NCBI GenBank assembly: GCA_028583605.1
Contig: CM053331.1
Coordinates: 14,368,857-14,432,856 of the forward strand
Direction of reading: 5' to 3'
Length of the DNA: 64,000 bases
DNA from: Dastarcus helophoroides
Lineage: Eukaryota > Arthropoda > Insecta > Coleoptera > Bothrideridae
A program made the translations under genes and the position numbers. Under the pieces are notes generated by a model, which was not told the origin of the DNA, did no database searches, and worked only from the letters and a program-made list of their open reading frames with translations. Within the stretch, counting starts at the first letter, position 1. Each line of letters begins with the position of its first letter. Below are positions 54,010-64,000 of this stretch, piece after piece.

Positions 54010-54026
54010 CTGGTGTCGGAAGTGAA
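54010..54026 (+). other. primer-binding-site-like sequence
   Basis: TGGTGTCGGAAGTGAAA follows GCGCAACAAC and lies about 170 bp before gag. TGGTGTC at the start fits the CCA end of a tRNA; the form is close to sites attributed to tRNA-Leu in other gypsy-type elements. It marks the right edge of the 5' LTR. Confidence 0.55.
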
Positions 54027-54193
54027 ATTAGTTATGTATTGTACTTTATTTCTCGGACGAATTAGTGCGAGGTTCCGCACTTAGACTTTATCGCGGACGC
54101 TATTAAATGTTAAATAGTTTATACGGGGCGCGTTAAGACAAATCTTGAACATTCTACAACGCTTTATAGAAACGAGAATACAATCGGCCAAAA

Positions 54194-55445
54194 TGGAATA
54201 AACATTGCAAGCGGTATTAGCAATATTTCGAGACCAAACAGAACAAATACGACAAGAAAAAGAACAGAAGCAAGAACTAAGACGACAGCAAAAAGAACAA
54301 GATGAACGAAGACGACAAGAAAAAGAACAAGATGAAGAACGAAGAGGACAAGAAGAATAGAAAAGGACTGCAAACAAACAAGAATTGCATAGTCTATTAG
54401 AAAATATAACAGAAAAGATGGAAATAGACGTTGCAAAAATAAAAGAACAAATTATAGGAATGAAAAAAAAATTTGAGAAGTAAAAGAAAAATTTAATAAC
54501 AAGCTTTTTAATTTGGACAATGCAACTCAGAAAAAGATCGACAAGAAATTTTCTAAGTGGACAAGTTACACAACATGAATCCGAAGGTGTATCTGCTATT
54601 TTCTTCCAAAAAAGTCAAACCTCCAACCTATGATGGAAAAAAATCTTTTCAGACCTACAGAAAACAGTTCAAAGCTGCTGCTAAGGCCAATCGGTGGACG
54701 AAAGACGAAAAGGCGACGACATCATTGGTGCCTGGAATCACTCCAAGCTCTATCTGACCATAAACTGGCTAATTATGAGGTCTTAGTTAGAGCTTTAGAG
54801 CTGAGATTTGATGACTGTCATTTGCAGCAGGTCGCTCAGTCACAACTACCAGTAAGGAAGCAGAAAAGTGAAGAAGCGCTACAAGAATTTGAAGCTGATG
54901 TAAAAAGACAGGCGTATGTCAACTATCCAACAGCACAAAACCGACTTTCTGAAACTTTACATAGCTAGAATTTTCATAGAAGAAATAAGAGACCCAGAAA
55001 TCCAGAGAGTGATATGCTTGTCAAATTTCCGAGCATCGAGAGAGGCGCTGATTAGAGTTTTGGAGATTGAAGCAAGGTTTCAAAGCCAGAAGCATCACGA
55101 ATGATAAGAAAGGCCGATGTCAAAGAGGCCGCAAGTGACAGTAATCTGGCGAACATCATAAGCGCTAACATAAAGAAAACTAACGCAAACATAAGCGTCA
55201 ACATAAAGAAAACGAACGCAAACATAAGCGCTAGCATGAAGGGAATGAACGCGAGCATCAAAGAACTACGAAGAGCTCTTAAAGATAGATTTCGTAGAAG
55301 CATAACAGCTGTGGCAAGAAGGACTGCAGGTCAACCCCCAAGAAGTCAACAAGACCCACAGTATGAAAACAACACGGCGAAAATGAGAACTCGCTGGGTA
55401 ATGTCGAAAAACCAGCCCCCAAAACTCTTTCCATCAAACACATAG
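54194..55445 (+). pseudogene. Gag-like protein of the Ty3/gypsy element, broken
   Basis: A stop is in the third codon after the likely start at 54194. The first part is a Gln/Glu/Lys/Arg-rich predicted coiled coil (repeats of RQEKEQ type) ending in a stop at 54358. The capsid-like region begins near 54600 (PPTYDGKKSFQTYRKQFKA) and shifts frame near 54760 and again near 54960. The last part (55101-55445) contains three 33-bp repeats giving an 11-residue ISANIKKTNAN pattern. The protein would package element RNA; no zinc knuckle is seen. Breaks: at least three stops and two shifts. Confidence 0.7.
55158..55256 (+). repeat. three 33-bp tandem repeats in gag
   Basis: Units at 55158, 55191 and 55224, each of the form ATAAGCG(C/T)... 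then ACATAAAGAAAAC. The unit length is a multiple of three, so the repeat number can vary without shifting the frame; the third copy is the most diverged. Confidence 0.85.
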
Positions 55446-55465
55446 AAAGGACCAAGGAGAGTTTA

Positions 55466-56209
55466 GTGGTGGAAGCCAGCGTAAACAAAAGGAATGTACT
55501 GGCAACAGTAGACCCAGGAGCCATGGTTACTTTAGCACATAGGAATATTCTACCGTCACAATCGAAGGTACTATCGCAAAGAATGCTTCTCAGATCAGTT
55601 ACAGGAGATATTGCGCCAAATATAGGATTGGCAGATATCATAATTGGTCTGAAAAAACTACGGATTTTGGATCGGGTGTTGGTGGCAGATATCGAAAACG
55701 AGCTGATTCTTGGCGATGGACGTAATCGAGCAATACGGCTTTACTTTCGACCCAGCGCAGAAAACTTTAAGGATTGGAAATGAAGAGCTTGTCCTGACAA
55801 TACCAAAGGACACCCCAAAGGAGCTAAGACTTTTTGTTTGCGTAACAGCTGTGGTGCAAGAAAGCAGTGAGAAAACGATTATAACTGTGATGGAACGAGA
55901 TTTGGGCTGCTGCGTTGGATTAGGGAAACCGACCGAAATTTTCAAGAATTTACTAGTGACGGGATCCGTGATTAGAATATCTCAGAATTTATTTTCAACA
56001 GCACGCTTAGTTAAGAAGGGTAGTACTCTGGCAGTATGTACCCCGGTAGCCACAATAAGCTGCTTGGGTGACAATTGTACGCCAGTACAGGAAACGAAGA
56101 TTATGAAACTCAAGTTGGACGTGGACTTAAAACACCTGTCCAAAGAAGAAGCAGTTCTGACTAGATCATTTCTACAGAAAAACCACTGCGCTTTTACCGA
56201 TGAAGACTA
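55466..56209 (+). pseudogene. protease region and linker of pol, broken
   Basis: An aspartic-protease-like segment begins at 55466; the active-site block stands as DPGA where retroelement proteases have Asp-Thr/Ser-Gly. VTGDIAPNIGLADIIIGL and DRVLVADIENELILG follow as the flap and C-terminal strands. The frame shifts near 55705 to a 166-codon linker that ends in a stop at 56208 before the reverse transcriptase. Confidence 0.65.
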
Positions 56210-56221
56210 AAATCTAGAAAG

Positions 56222-57395
56222 GACGGACTTAGTTGGACACAAAACCAACACCGGCGATCCAATACCTATTCGTCAACCCCCTAGAAAATTACCTATAGCC
56301 AAGAAAGATGAAGTCGCAGGTTTGGTTAAGAAGATGATGAGGGATGGAATCATCGAGGAGTCCAATAGTCCATGGTCTTCCCCTGTAATTTTGGTTACAA
56401 AGAAGGACGGGTCAACAAGATTCTGTGTCGACTACCCAAAATGAAACAGCGTTACTAAGTAGGACAGCTACCCCTTGTCAAGGATTGATGACACCCTAAC
56501 AACCTTGTCTGGTCCACCTGGTTTTCAACTCTGGACTTAAAAAGTGAATATTGGCAAGTGAGTATAGACCTCAACGACAAAGAGAGGATGGTCTTTTTAT
56601 TTGGGAGTGGATGATATTAGTTTACGGTTATGCCTTTTGGACTATGCAACGCACCGGCTACGTTCGAATGTCTAATGGAACCTGTGTTTCGAGAACTCAA
56701 TTAAAAAACCTGCTGGGTTTACATAGATGACATCATGGTGATGGGCAAGAGCTTCAAAGAACATCTAGAAAATCTTCAAGAAGTCTTCGACAGGTTAAAG
56801 CAATCTAACTTAAAGCTAAATCCGAAGAAGTGTTCTTTGTTCCAAAGGAAAGTAGAATTTTTGGGCCACACTATTAGCCGCAGGAGAAAAAAGAAATATC
56901 AGCAAGACTCAAGCAATCCGCGACTGGCCAAAACCCAAAGATAAACATAAGCTGAGGAGTTTTCTGGGGCTATGCACCTATAACAGAAGATTTGTGAAAG
57001 GTGTCGCCAGCATCGCTGCGCCATTACATCGACTAACAGAAGAAAGAAAGCCGTATGTCTGGACTCCCAATTCTGATACCGATTTCCGAAAATTGAAGTC
57101 CTTCTTGTGCACAAGCCCCATATTGGCTTATCCTCAGCAGAACGGTAAGTTCGTGTTGGACACTGATGCCAGCAACGTCGGCATTGGGGCTGTGCTGTCC
57201 CAAGTTCAAGGCGGTGAAGAAAGAGTAATCGAATATTACAGCAAGATCCTGACGAAGCCGGAGAGGAACTATTGCACCACCAGGAAGGAACTTCTTGCGA
57301 TAGTGAAGGCCGTGGAACACTTCCACAAGTATTTGTATGGACAAGAATTCCTCATCAGGACAGAGCATTCGGCGCTTTTTTGGTTATTCTGAATA
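56222..57395 (+). pseudogene. reverse transcriptase and RNase H of the Ty3/gypsy element, broken
   Basis: Reverse transcriptase landmarks: IIEESNSPWSSPVILVTKKD near 56350 (fingers), STLDLKSEYWQV (motif A), VMPFGLCNAPATF (motif B) near 56625 and VYIDDIMVMG (YxDD) at about 56718. The connection runs through LKLNPKKC and FLGHTIS, then a shift near 56890. RNase H is read in the frame 56994-57392: FVLDTDASNVGIGAVLSQ with the first Asp, TTRKELLAIV with the Glu; the later Asp position reads RTEHSAL, an Asp to Glu change. Stops at 56441, 56456, 56701 and 57390 and shifts inactivate it. Confidence 0.8.
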
Positions 57396-57748
57396 AAGAA
57401 CGCAGAGAGGCAGACAGCTAGATGGTTAGAAAGGCTCCAACAGTATCATTCAAAGGTGCATCATTGACCCGGATGACAGCATAAACAACGCTTTATCCAG
57501 AAGACCATGTGGGGATTGTAAACACTGCAGATGAGTTTACAAGCATGAAAACGTGGTGGATATAAGGCTCACGTCTGTCCAGCCGGAAGTTGGATGGACT
57601 GTGGAAGGTCTTTGGGAGCTACAAAAAAGCAACACTAATGTCGGACCCGAATGAAAAAAAGCTGGAGATAGACCTGAATGGAGAGAAGTTTTCAACAGAA
57701 ATTTAGCTCTTAAGGTTTTGTGGACCAAATGAAAAGATAGAGGACGGG

Positions 57749-58862
57749 GTGCTAAAAAGGGCATGGGAAAGCGCGAATGGAAAGCATGTCAACTTGCAGT
57801 TGGTGACACCTCGAGAGAAGATTTCACAAATTTTGTGGGAGGTGCGCAGTGGAATATTTGCTGAACATCTAGGGATGAACAATACCCTGGAGGAGATTCG
57901 AAAACCGTTCTATTGGTGGTGGTGTTGGAAATGTGTCACCTGCGCTGCATCCAAGGGTCCTCGTACAAGAACCAAAGGAGCCCTAAAGCAGTATAATGTA
58001 GAAGCTCCATTTCAAAGAATCGATGTGGCACGGCCATTTCCAGCATCAGACGATGGAAACAAGTACATGCTGGTGGCCATGGATTATTTCAGTAAATGGC
58101 CTAAAGCTTACGCCATACTGAACCATGAAGCTACCACAGTCGCAAGGGTGGACAATTTCATCTGTCGATTTGGTGTTCCCTTAGAACTACTCTCGGACCA
58201 AGGAAGGAACTTTGAATCGGGGGTCTTCCAAGAAGTGTGCCGTCTTTTTGGAATAAGGTAAACTCGAACGACACCTCTTCATCCACAGTCTGATAACATG
58301 GTGAAAAGATTTAACAGGACCTTGAAGGAACATCTTTTAAAGGCCGTTTCCAAGCATCAGACAGATTGGGATCGATAACTGCCACTGTTTCTAATGGTCT
58401 ATCACGCGACGACTCATGAAGCTACGGAACAGATCGGTAAAAGTGATCTTCTTGGATCACCAACGGACACGATGGGTTTCGTAGACGGCTTGAGGAAAGC
58501 GGTATTAAAAACACATGTCCTGGTGCGGACAAAGATTAAAAGGTCGTTTCCAAGCATCAGACAGACTGGGACCGATAACTGCCACTGTTTCTAATGGTCT
58601 ATCACGCGGCGACTCATGAAGCTACGGATCAGATCGGTAAAAGTGATCTTCTTCTTGGATCACCAACGGACACGATGGGTTTCGTAGACGGCTTGATGAA
58701 AGCGGTATTAAAAACACATGCCCTGGTGCGGACAAAGATTAATTTGGCGATGGAGCGGATGAAAACAAGATATGACGTAAACGCCAACCATTGAGGTTTC
58801 AGTTAGGGCAAATAGGTCTTATCTATCTTGGGTTTGAGAGACAAGATTTGTATATCAATATT
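57749..58862 (+). pseudogene. integrase of the Ty3/gypsy element, broken
   Basis: The N-terminal zinc-binding region is degraded (the last pair reads CWKCVTC). The catalytic core has the first Asp in FQRIDVARPF and the second in LLSDQGRNF; the third catalytic residue, normally Glu before a basic-aromatic motif, is changed to Lys in NMVKRFNRTL (58300-58330). A stop lies at 58259. The C-terminal region is duplicated (58341-58743). Resemblance fades at about 58860. Confidence 0.75.
58341..58743 (+). repeat. about 200-bp tandem duplication in the integrase C-terminal region
   Basis: CGTTTCCAAGCATCAGACAG starts at 58344 and again at 58544. The two units are about 96-97 percent identical; the second has an extra CTT (CTTCTTCTTGG against CTTCTTGG). 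The high identity shows that this is younger than the mutations that broke the gene, or has been homogenised. Confidence 0.85.
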
Positions 58863-58864
58863 AA

Positions 58865-59714
58865 CAATATTTCAATCTTTTTTTCGGTTGAAGAAAGAAA
58901 TGATACATGGACGGAGGCAGATCTGGTGAATATAGGTGGTGTACCAGTAATTTGAACCCCAAGTTACGAATTGTTTGCCTAGCAACATGCAATTTGTGTG
59001 CAGAGGCATTGCCCTGAAAAAACAAAAAACCTTTGAACAACTTTCGGCATATTTTACCATTAATTTATTCCTTTATTATTATTGTACCCTTATCCACATA
59101 GTAAATTATAACAACTTTATGGCACCCTCAAAAAACCGAGGCAATAGCTTTTCCAGCAAATCTTTAAAAATGAAATTTCTTTGGCCTTGAATAACCAAGG
59201 TGTCTCTATTCCATCAATGGCTACGTAGATGGCTACGTAAAAACGTACAAATTTTATCCATAGTAGCAATACGGCTACATCTTTTTCAAATCGAGCACAG
59301 ATAAAATTCGATGTTGCTATTCTTTCCCGTTTCTGATCGCCATTTGGAGATTCGTTTTGCAAACAGTTTTCTCATATCCCAATCAACTTTAACTATATGA
59401 TGGACACGTTCATATGAAATATCTAGTGCCTCAGATATTCGTTTTAATCCAATTTCACGGTCCGATAAAATCATGTCATCAGTTGCTTCAATATTTTCGA
59501 ACACAGACAGAGAAACTGGCCTTCCCGTTCGCACTTTATCTTCAATGAAAAATTTAACTCTTTTGAAGCCCACAATCAAATTTTTCACGGTCGTATGCGA
59601 AGGACATTCATTGCAAAGGGTACTAAGCGTATCTTCTTAAATCTGTTACCTATTAAACACTTTAAATACAGGTACTTGATAATGGCTTGACTCTGTAATT
59701 TTTCAACTTTCATA
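58865..59714 (-). pseudogene. mariner transposase, broken
   Basis: Read from 59714 down: ATG then QSQAIIKYLYLKC (helix-turn-helix start), TVKNLIVGFKRVKFFIEDKV, RTGRPVSLSVFENIEATDDM, GLKRISEALDISYERVHHIV, SNFICARFEKD, a damaged first catalytic block, then LFFQGNASAHKLHVA (where the second catalytic Asp position is Gly) and LYSPDLPPSMYHF with the third Asp. So the D,D34D triad is damaged. Frames change near 59345 and 59115 and a 12-bp duplication lies at 59215-59240. A live protein would cut and paste at TA. The flanking inverted ends were not identified. Confidence 0.8.
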
Positions 59715-61139
59715 ATTTTGGTTGACATGCTTTTCTTTAAATTTTATTGCGCAAAACTCATAGAGCTTCAATAAAGAGAATAGTGAACCAGATTCGCTGT
59801 GACTTGCTGCGCTAAGCTTTTCATAAATCAAGGATATGATATATGACAAGGTTTTAGCGGACAAGGTTATCCAATGCAGAAACACTTGCAATTCTTTAAT
59901 TTTCATGCACATTTGACGCAATTTATTGACAAAAAATTACAGCTATCTTTATAATGATTCTTGCAACTACAGTAAATTCCGATTTTCATTCTGCATTCCA
60001 AATTCTTTTTTTACTACTTACTAATTTCAAGAGAATAAATTTTACAAGCTGTAATTTGCTTTTGTGTTGGCACTTTTAATCCTAATGATTTTACTTAAAA
60101 TTATGCGAAACACCAATGCAAATGATTCTACTCTTTAATAGTTTTCTGAATCCCTTCTCATCAAAATAAACAAATTATTTTTATTTTTAGAAGAATTTTG
60201 CAGGGTGTGCGCTTTGCAAGTTTAATAATTAATCTAATAAAGGATATTGTTTTAAAAGTTTTTCCAATAGATAAACTAATAAGACGTAAATAGCTAGAAT
60301 TTTGTTTACTTTTTTAAATAATTTTTTACTTTTTTGAAAATTTGATATTTTTAAATAACAGATTCAAACTAAACTTAAAATGTACTCCTTAAAATTCGAG
60401 TATTAAAAAAAAGTCAAATATTTCAATTAAAAATTGGAATTTCTTCATTTCCTACAATTTTAAGAATTGATCAAACATTCAATTTGCTTGTGAATTTTGT
60501 CTTTTTCTAGGTACGTGTCGCAGTTTTGCCTACGAATTTGATCATTTGTCTTAAAACCCAAATCTTTTTAATAAATTTCCAAAGGATCTAGCAGATCAAG
60601 TATGATAAAGAGGGAAAATGGGAACCTACAGTAATATTTTTAAAAAGATATCACCTCGACAGAATTTATTTGTATTTGGGGTCGACATTTTAACGCGATT
60701 ATGAGATATTAAAAAAAATGTCAATCAAGAAGGTTTTCTTTATTGTTTTCCGACAGTTATGTGATGACCATTTGATAATGATGTAACTGTCAAAACTGCA
60801 ATCACAATTTGTCAATATCCGAAAGTGAAATTAAAACAAAGTTTTATTTTATTTCCCAGCTGTATATCGGCTTCAACGATCGTAGACAGGGTGTCCCATC
60901 GGGAATCGCCGCGATATATATCTGGCAAAGTACTCATCTTAAAATTTTAAAAATTTGGTAATATAGCAAAGTCTATGATGCCATTATAACTGTACTCTGT
61001 TCACCTAACAGATTTAGCTAGGCCACTCCCATAAACAAAGCGCGGTGGCGTCATTAGAAACGTTGACCTTTAAACTGACAATTATATCCAAATAAGTTTC
61101 GATTTTCGTACTATTTAGCTATAAAACAAGTGGCTTGAA
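59715..61139. other. AT-rich DNA without recognised gene
   Basis: No coding region supported. Minus frame 59703-59921 overlaps the mariner start and shows no resemblance. Confidence 0.4.
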
Positions 61140-61580
61140 AGATTCATTCTACACAACGGATTAGAAAAGGGTTTGTTAAAGATAGTCTCTTGTGCTTCGT
61201 CTCAAAATAAAACTGGAGATTATCAGAAAGAAATTCGTTATGAAGCAAACATAATTAGAACCTAACTCCTAGGTGAGATGACAAAGGAACACAACATTAC
61301 TGTCTTACGATTGCTTTCCTATCATTGAGAATTTAATCCCATCGAATTATAGAGCGAATAAATAAAAGGCCAAGTGGCAAGAAATAAGACTCTCTAAACT
61401 AAAACTGTTTGCTTTAAATAAAAAATAGTTTTAAGGTAACGAGTTATTAATTTTTTGTACAATACTATGTAACTTTATTTTCTGTGATACTTTTTCTATC
61501 TCAATTTATCATTTTTCCTTGATATCGTGCAAACCTGTGTTTTTTTGAGGGTGGGTGGCCCAACTATATTTGTTGGGTAA
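61140..61580 (+). repeat. dispersed repeat family Q, second copy
   Basis: Same order of landmarks as 28560-29850: GATAGTCTCTT, AACTGGAGATTATCAGAAAG, ACAACATTACTGTCTTACGA, CCAAGTGGCAAGAAA, TTCCTTGATATCGTGC, TTTTTTGAGGGTG and GGCCCAACTATAT. It lacks the internal duplications and the palindromic MITE of the first copy and so approximates the unmodified form. Confidence 0.65.
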
Positions 61581-64000
61581 ACAGGTTATAAAATATTTGC
61601 AAAATTGTAGTACTTCCCGTTGACACCAACTTTGTTATTTTAAATAAAACACCCTATATATTTTTGCAATTTTGGTTTTTATTTATTTTTAAGTTCATTT
61701 TAAAAACCCAACATTGTTCTTAAAGTTAATAGTTTTTGAGATAACTGTTTTTTTATAAAAAATTTGTCAGATGCAGTCTCACGAAATTCCTTGTATCTTT
61801 TTCCAGAATTCAAATATTAATTTTGCATTTGGTATATGAGAAGAACACCTATGATACTAACTCACACAACTTTCATAAACTTAAAAACATTATACTGAGT
61901 GTTGAGTCATGAGTGAACATTTTGATAAATTCAAACAGCGAAAACAAAAATTTTTGAAATATGTATACATATCAAAGTTTTCATTTTATCATAGAATCCG
62001 AAAAAGTAAAAATATATAGTGTTTCATTAAAAAGAAAACAACAACTTTGACACGTTTTTTTTTGGTTTTGGGACACCCTTGAAACTAATTTTTAAATGTA
62101 CTCCCAGAGGGTTTCTATCCATTCCCAAAACAAAACTATTTTAAAATCAAGTAGTGTAGTCTTAATCTTTCGCGTTGTATGTCATAAATAACTATATTTT
62201 TGAAAAAAAAAGACTAATTAAAAATTATTTCCATTATCAAATTCTACGTAAAAAATTGCATAAAGAACAGTTTTTATTCAAATTTGCAGTTTATCTGATA
62301 GAGATTTTCAAAAATTTTTATTTTTATAGTTGTGCTAAAACGGGTAAAGATATAGCATTTTTGTTATTACCGGGTAATTTAACTCAAAAAAATTGGTTTA
62401 TTGGGTTTATCTCCGATGGAAGTAGTACTAATTTGGGCAAAACCATCAAAAATGAGATGCATTGTACACATAAATAAAAATGGGGAGCAATTTCCTTACT
62501 AACACAGACCTAAACTTTAAGTTTTGACATCGATTGATTTTATGATTGTAAAATGTTTGCTTCTTCAATATTAAATCGTCCATTTTTCCGTGAGAGAAAA
62601 AATAATGTATTATACACATTGAATATTAGCTCTCGCCAAAACTTACTATTTTCCCTTGTATAATAGATAAATATTATTTTTAAATTTAAATGACATAACC
62701 TCTTTATGTTAACCATGTGAACTTAAAAAAAGTAATGTCATGGAGTCATATCAACATAATGTTACTGATTTTTTTAGTTAGATAGTACATTAAAACTGAC
62801 AACTATAAAACCATTATATATAATTTGAAACCTATTAAAAATTGGTTGTACAAAGCATGGTTCAAATTTTTTGCCAAATTATTAAACACCGGCAATTCTC
62901 CTGAAATTATATATGTTAGCATTACACAAAAAATATCCCTATTTCTTTATCATGCAAATTTCAAAAAAGTGACTCTATGCCATCTATTAGATAACCAAAT
63001 ACTTGATAAGCAACACCACTGAAAGTATATAATAAACCGTCCTGTTTAAAATACCACTCTTACTTTTTATGTGAATTTAAAATGGAATTGACAATTTTAA
63101 TGCTAGTAACAGCCAGCTGTGTAAGTATTACAAATATACATAAATATATTTTATTAGCTGTTACCTGGGACTTCATCAGGGAACTTAAAGAAATAACTAC
63201 AGTTCAATTGAAGTTTTTAGATAGTGTTATGTTTAAGGGTTTGATGTTAATTTTTCAGTTGAAATTGTAAAGGAGTAATGTAATATTACTGAAATTGATA
63301 ATACAGATAAATGACTACTTTTATGGTAATTAGTTTGAGGATGTAAGAAAAGAGGCCACAGTCAAAATAAAGGTCATACAGTTGACACTCTCACAAATTT
63401 CTATTATTATTTATATCGCATAAAAATATTATTTAAATTTTCTGAGTGTAGTTAAAAGTTTTAAACAAAAAGTGGCCTATTAACTCAATTGTTCATTGTG
63501 ATGAATGCTATTTTCGTCAAAATTGCTTCAGAAATTGAGCCACAGAAAACAAACATACAAGCACACTTTCGCATTTATATATTAGTAAAAACTAAGAAAT
63601 ACTTTGAATAACAGGATCATATCAAATATGAATACACTTGAAATATAATCTCCTTAAAAAACACCCAGATATTATTTAGTACTGGAAAATGGGCATAAAG
63701 GGTGTACCATTGGATGTGCAATTTTTAATATTAATGGAGATACAAAAACTGTTAAATGAACAAAGTTGTCGTTGAATAAGGAATTAAATAAAGTATCGTT
63801 TATTAAGAAAATCCCGTTTTGTAATAGTTTTTCTATTTTTTATTCCTCACATTGAAAAACAAAATTAAAAAAGATAAACTCTTGTTTCGAGAAATTTTGG
63901 CAACTTTATTTTTGCCTATAAAGTATTTAACTCTAGCAATTTCGAATTTAGCATGATTTTTACATTATATTATAACATATGTTACATTTCTACAGTGAAA
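61581..64000. other. AT-rich DNA, possible transposon fragments
   Basis: AAATAAAACACCCTATATAT (61642) and GGGACACCCTTGAAAC (62079) are phrases of the type found near ends of insect DNA transposons, but I cannot define an element. Short frames at 62175-62477, 62825-63022 and 63082-63270 match no family I know. Confidence 0.35.

Larger units (their letters stand above)
53700..58862 (+). mobile_element. Ty3/gypsy-type LTR retrotransposon, degraded
   Basis: Order: promoter-bearing leader or 5' LTR, primer-binding-site-like sequence, gag, protease, reverse transcriptase, RNase H, integrase. Integrase after RNase H is the Ty3/gypsy order. The 5' LTR left edge is not resolved and no 3' LTR is found; homology ends near 58860, next to a mariner relic on the other strand. 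Every domain carries stops or shifts. Base composition and codon texture differ clearly from the AT-rich flanks. No envelope-like gene is present. Confidence 0.8.

Noticed and set aside
54081..54436. Minus-strand Ser/Cys/Leu-rich frames resembling membrane segments
   Set aside because: Antisense reading of the Gln/Glu/Arg-rich gag repeats; the apparent hydrophobicity is a complement effect.
53779..58848. GGCAAATA(A/G)GTCTTATCTA at both ends of the Ty3/gypsy element as paired LTRs
   Set aside because: The 3' occurrence lies within the C-terminal coding remnant of pol and the match does not extend, so it does not define LTRs.
62175..63270. Three plus-strand frames of 62-100 codons as host genes
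   Set aside because: No domain, no conserved motif and AT-driven composition; no splice-site or paralogue support.

Overview
The window reads as AT-rich (visibly well above 60 percent A+T) animal nuclear DNA, almost certainly from an arthropod and most likely an insect. Everything recognisable is a transposable element or transposon relic, and their mixture (Jockey-like, R4/Dong-like and Penelope-like retroelements, Ty3/gypsy, piggyBac, mariner and hAT relics, many MITE-like inverted repeats) is typical of insect genomes. I found no host gene with intact exons, no tRNA or rRNA gene, no CRISPR array and no sign of a prokaryotic or viral genome. Nearly all coding remnants carry stops and frameshifts, so this is an old, nested transposon graveyard.

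Layout. 1-2722: unassigned AT-rich DNA. 2723-3619: DNA transposon-like unit with G-rich inverted ends. 3700-5993: 5' half of a Jockey-type non-LTR element (UTR, ORF1 with zinc knuckles, start of ORF2). 5994-8424: AT-rich. 8425-9465, 14690-16805 and 24069-24830: three copies of one dispersed repeat with a tRNA-like A box. 10973-11400: hAT relic. 11460-13340: degenerate AAATTTT-type short repeat field. 13370-14437 and 17896-18570: two opposed copies of a tandem repeat with a hammerhead-ribozyme core, canonical in the first. 14993-15823 (hAT-type) and 16251-16557 (MITE) sit inside the second dispersed-repeat copy. 19545-22101: non-LTR element with endonuclease and reverse transcriptase; a second fragment of the same family is at 27714-28547. 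22102-24068: piggyBac transposase relic ending at TTAA. 25847-27385 (minus): relic of a multicopy arthropod protein family of unknown function. 28560-29850 and 61140-61580: another dispersed repeat.

30376-40940 (minus) holds two R4/Dong-like retrotransposons with restriction-like endonuclease, head to tail. The upstream one is split by a 2,962-bp insertion flanked by GTAC (35366-38327, LTR-like TG...CA ends) and by an 888-bp foldback element flanked by TGC (39512-40399). 41355-43025: 1.67-kb inverted repeat carrying its own small MITE. 44400-44780: Penelope-like LTR and reverse-transcriptase fragment. 48190-48625: GC-rich patch plus a Penelope-LTR-like inverted pair. 51170-51720: 550-bp inverted-repeat MITE. 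53800-58860: Ty3/gypsy element, degraded. 58865-59714 (minus): mariner transposase relic. 59715-64000: AT-rich DNA with repeat fragments.

The genes do not form a working pathway. The most interesting thread is the recurrence of hammerhead-ribozyme-like cores in Penelope-type repeats at four or five places. The second is a readable insertion history: removing the TGC-flanked insert rejoins the host element's reading frame, and at the GTAC-flanked insert the two host halves meet at the same place in the protein (one base out of frame).
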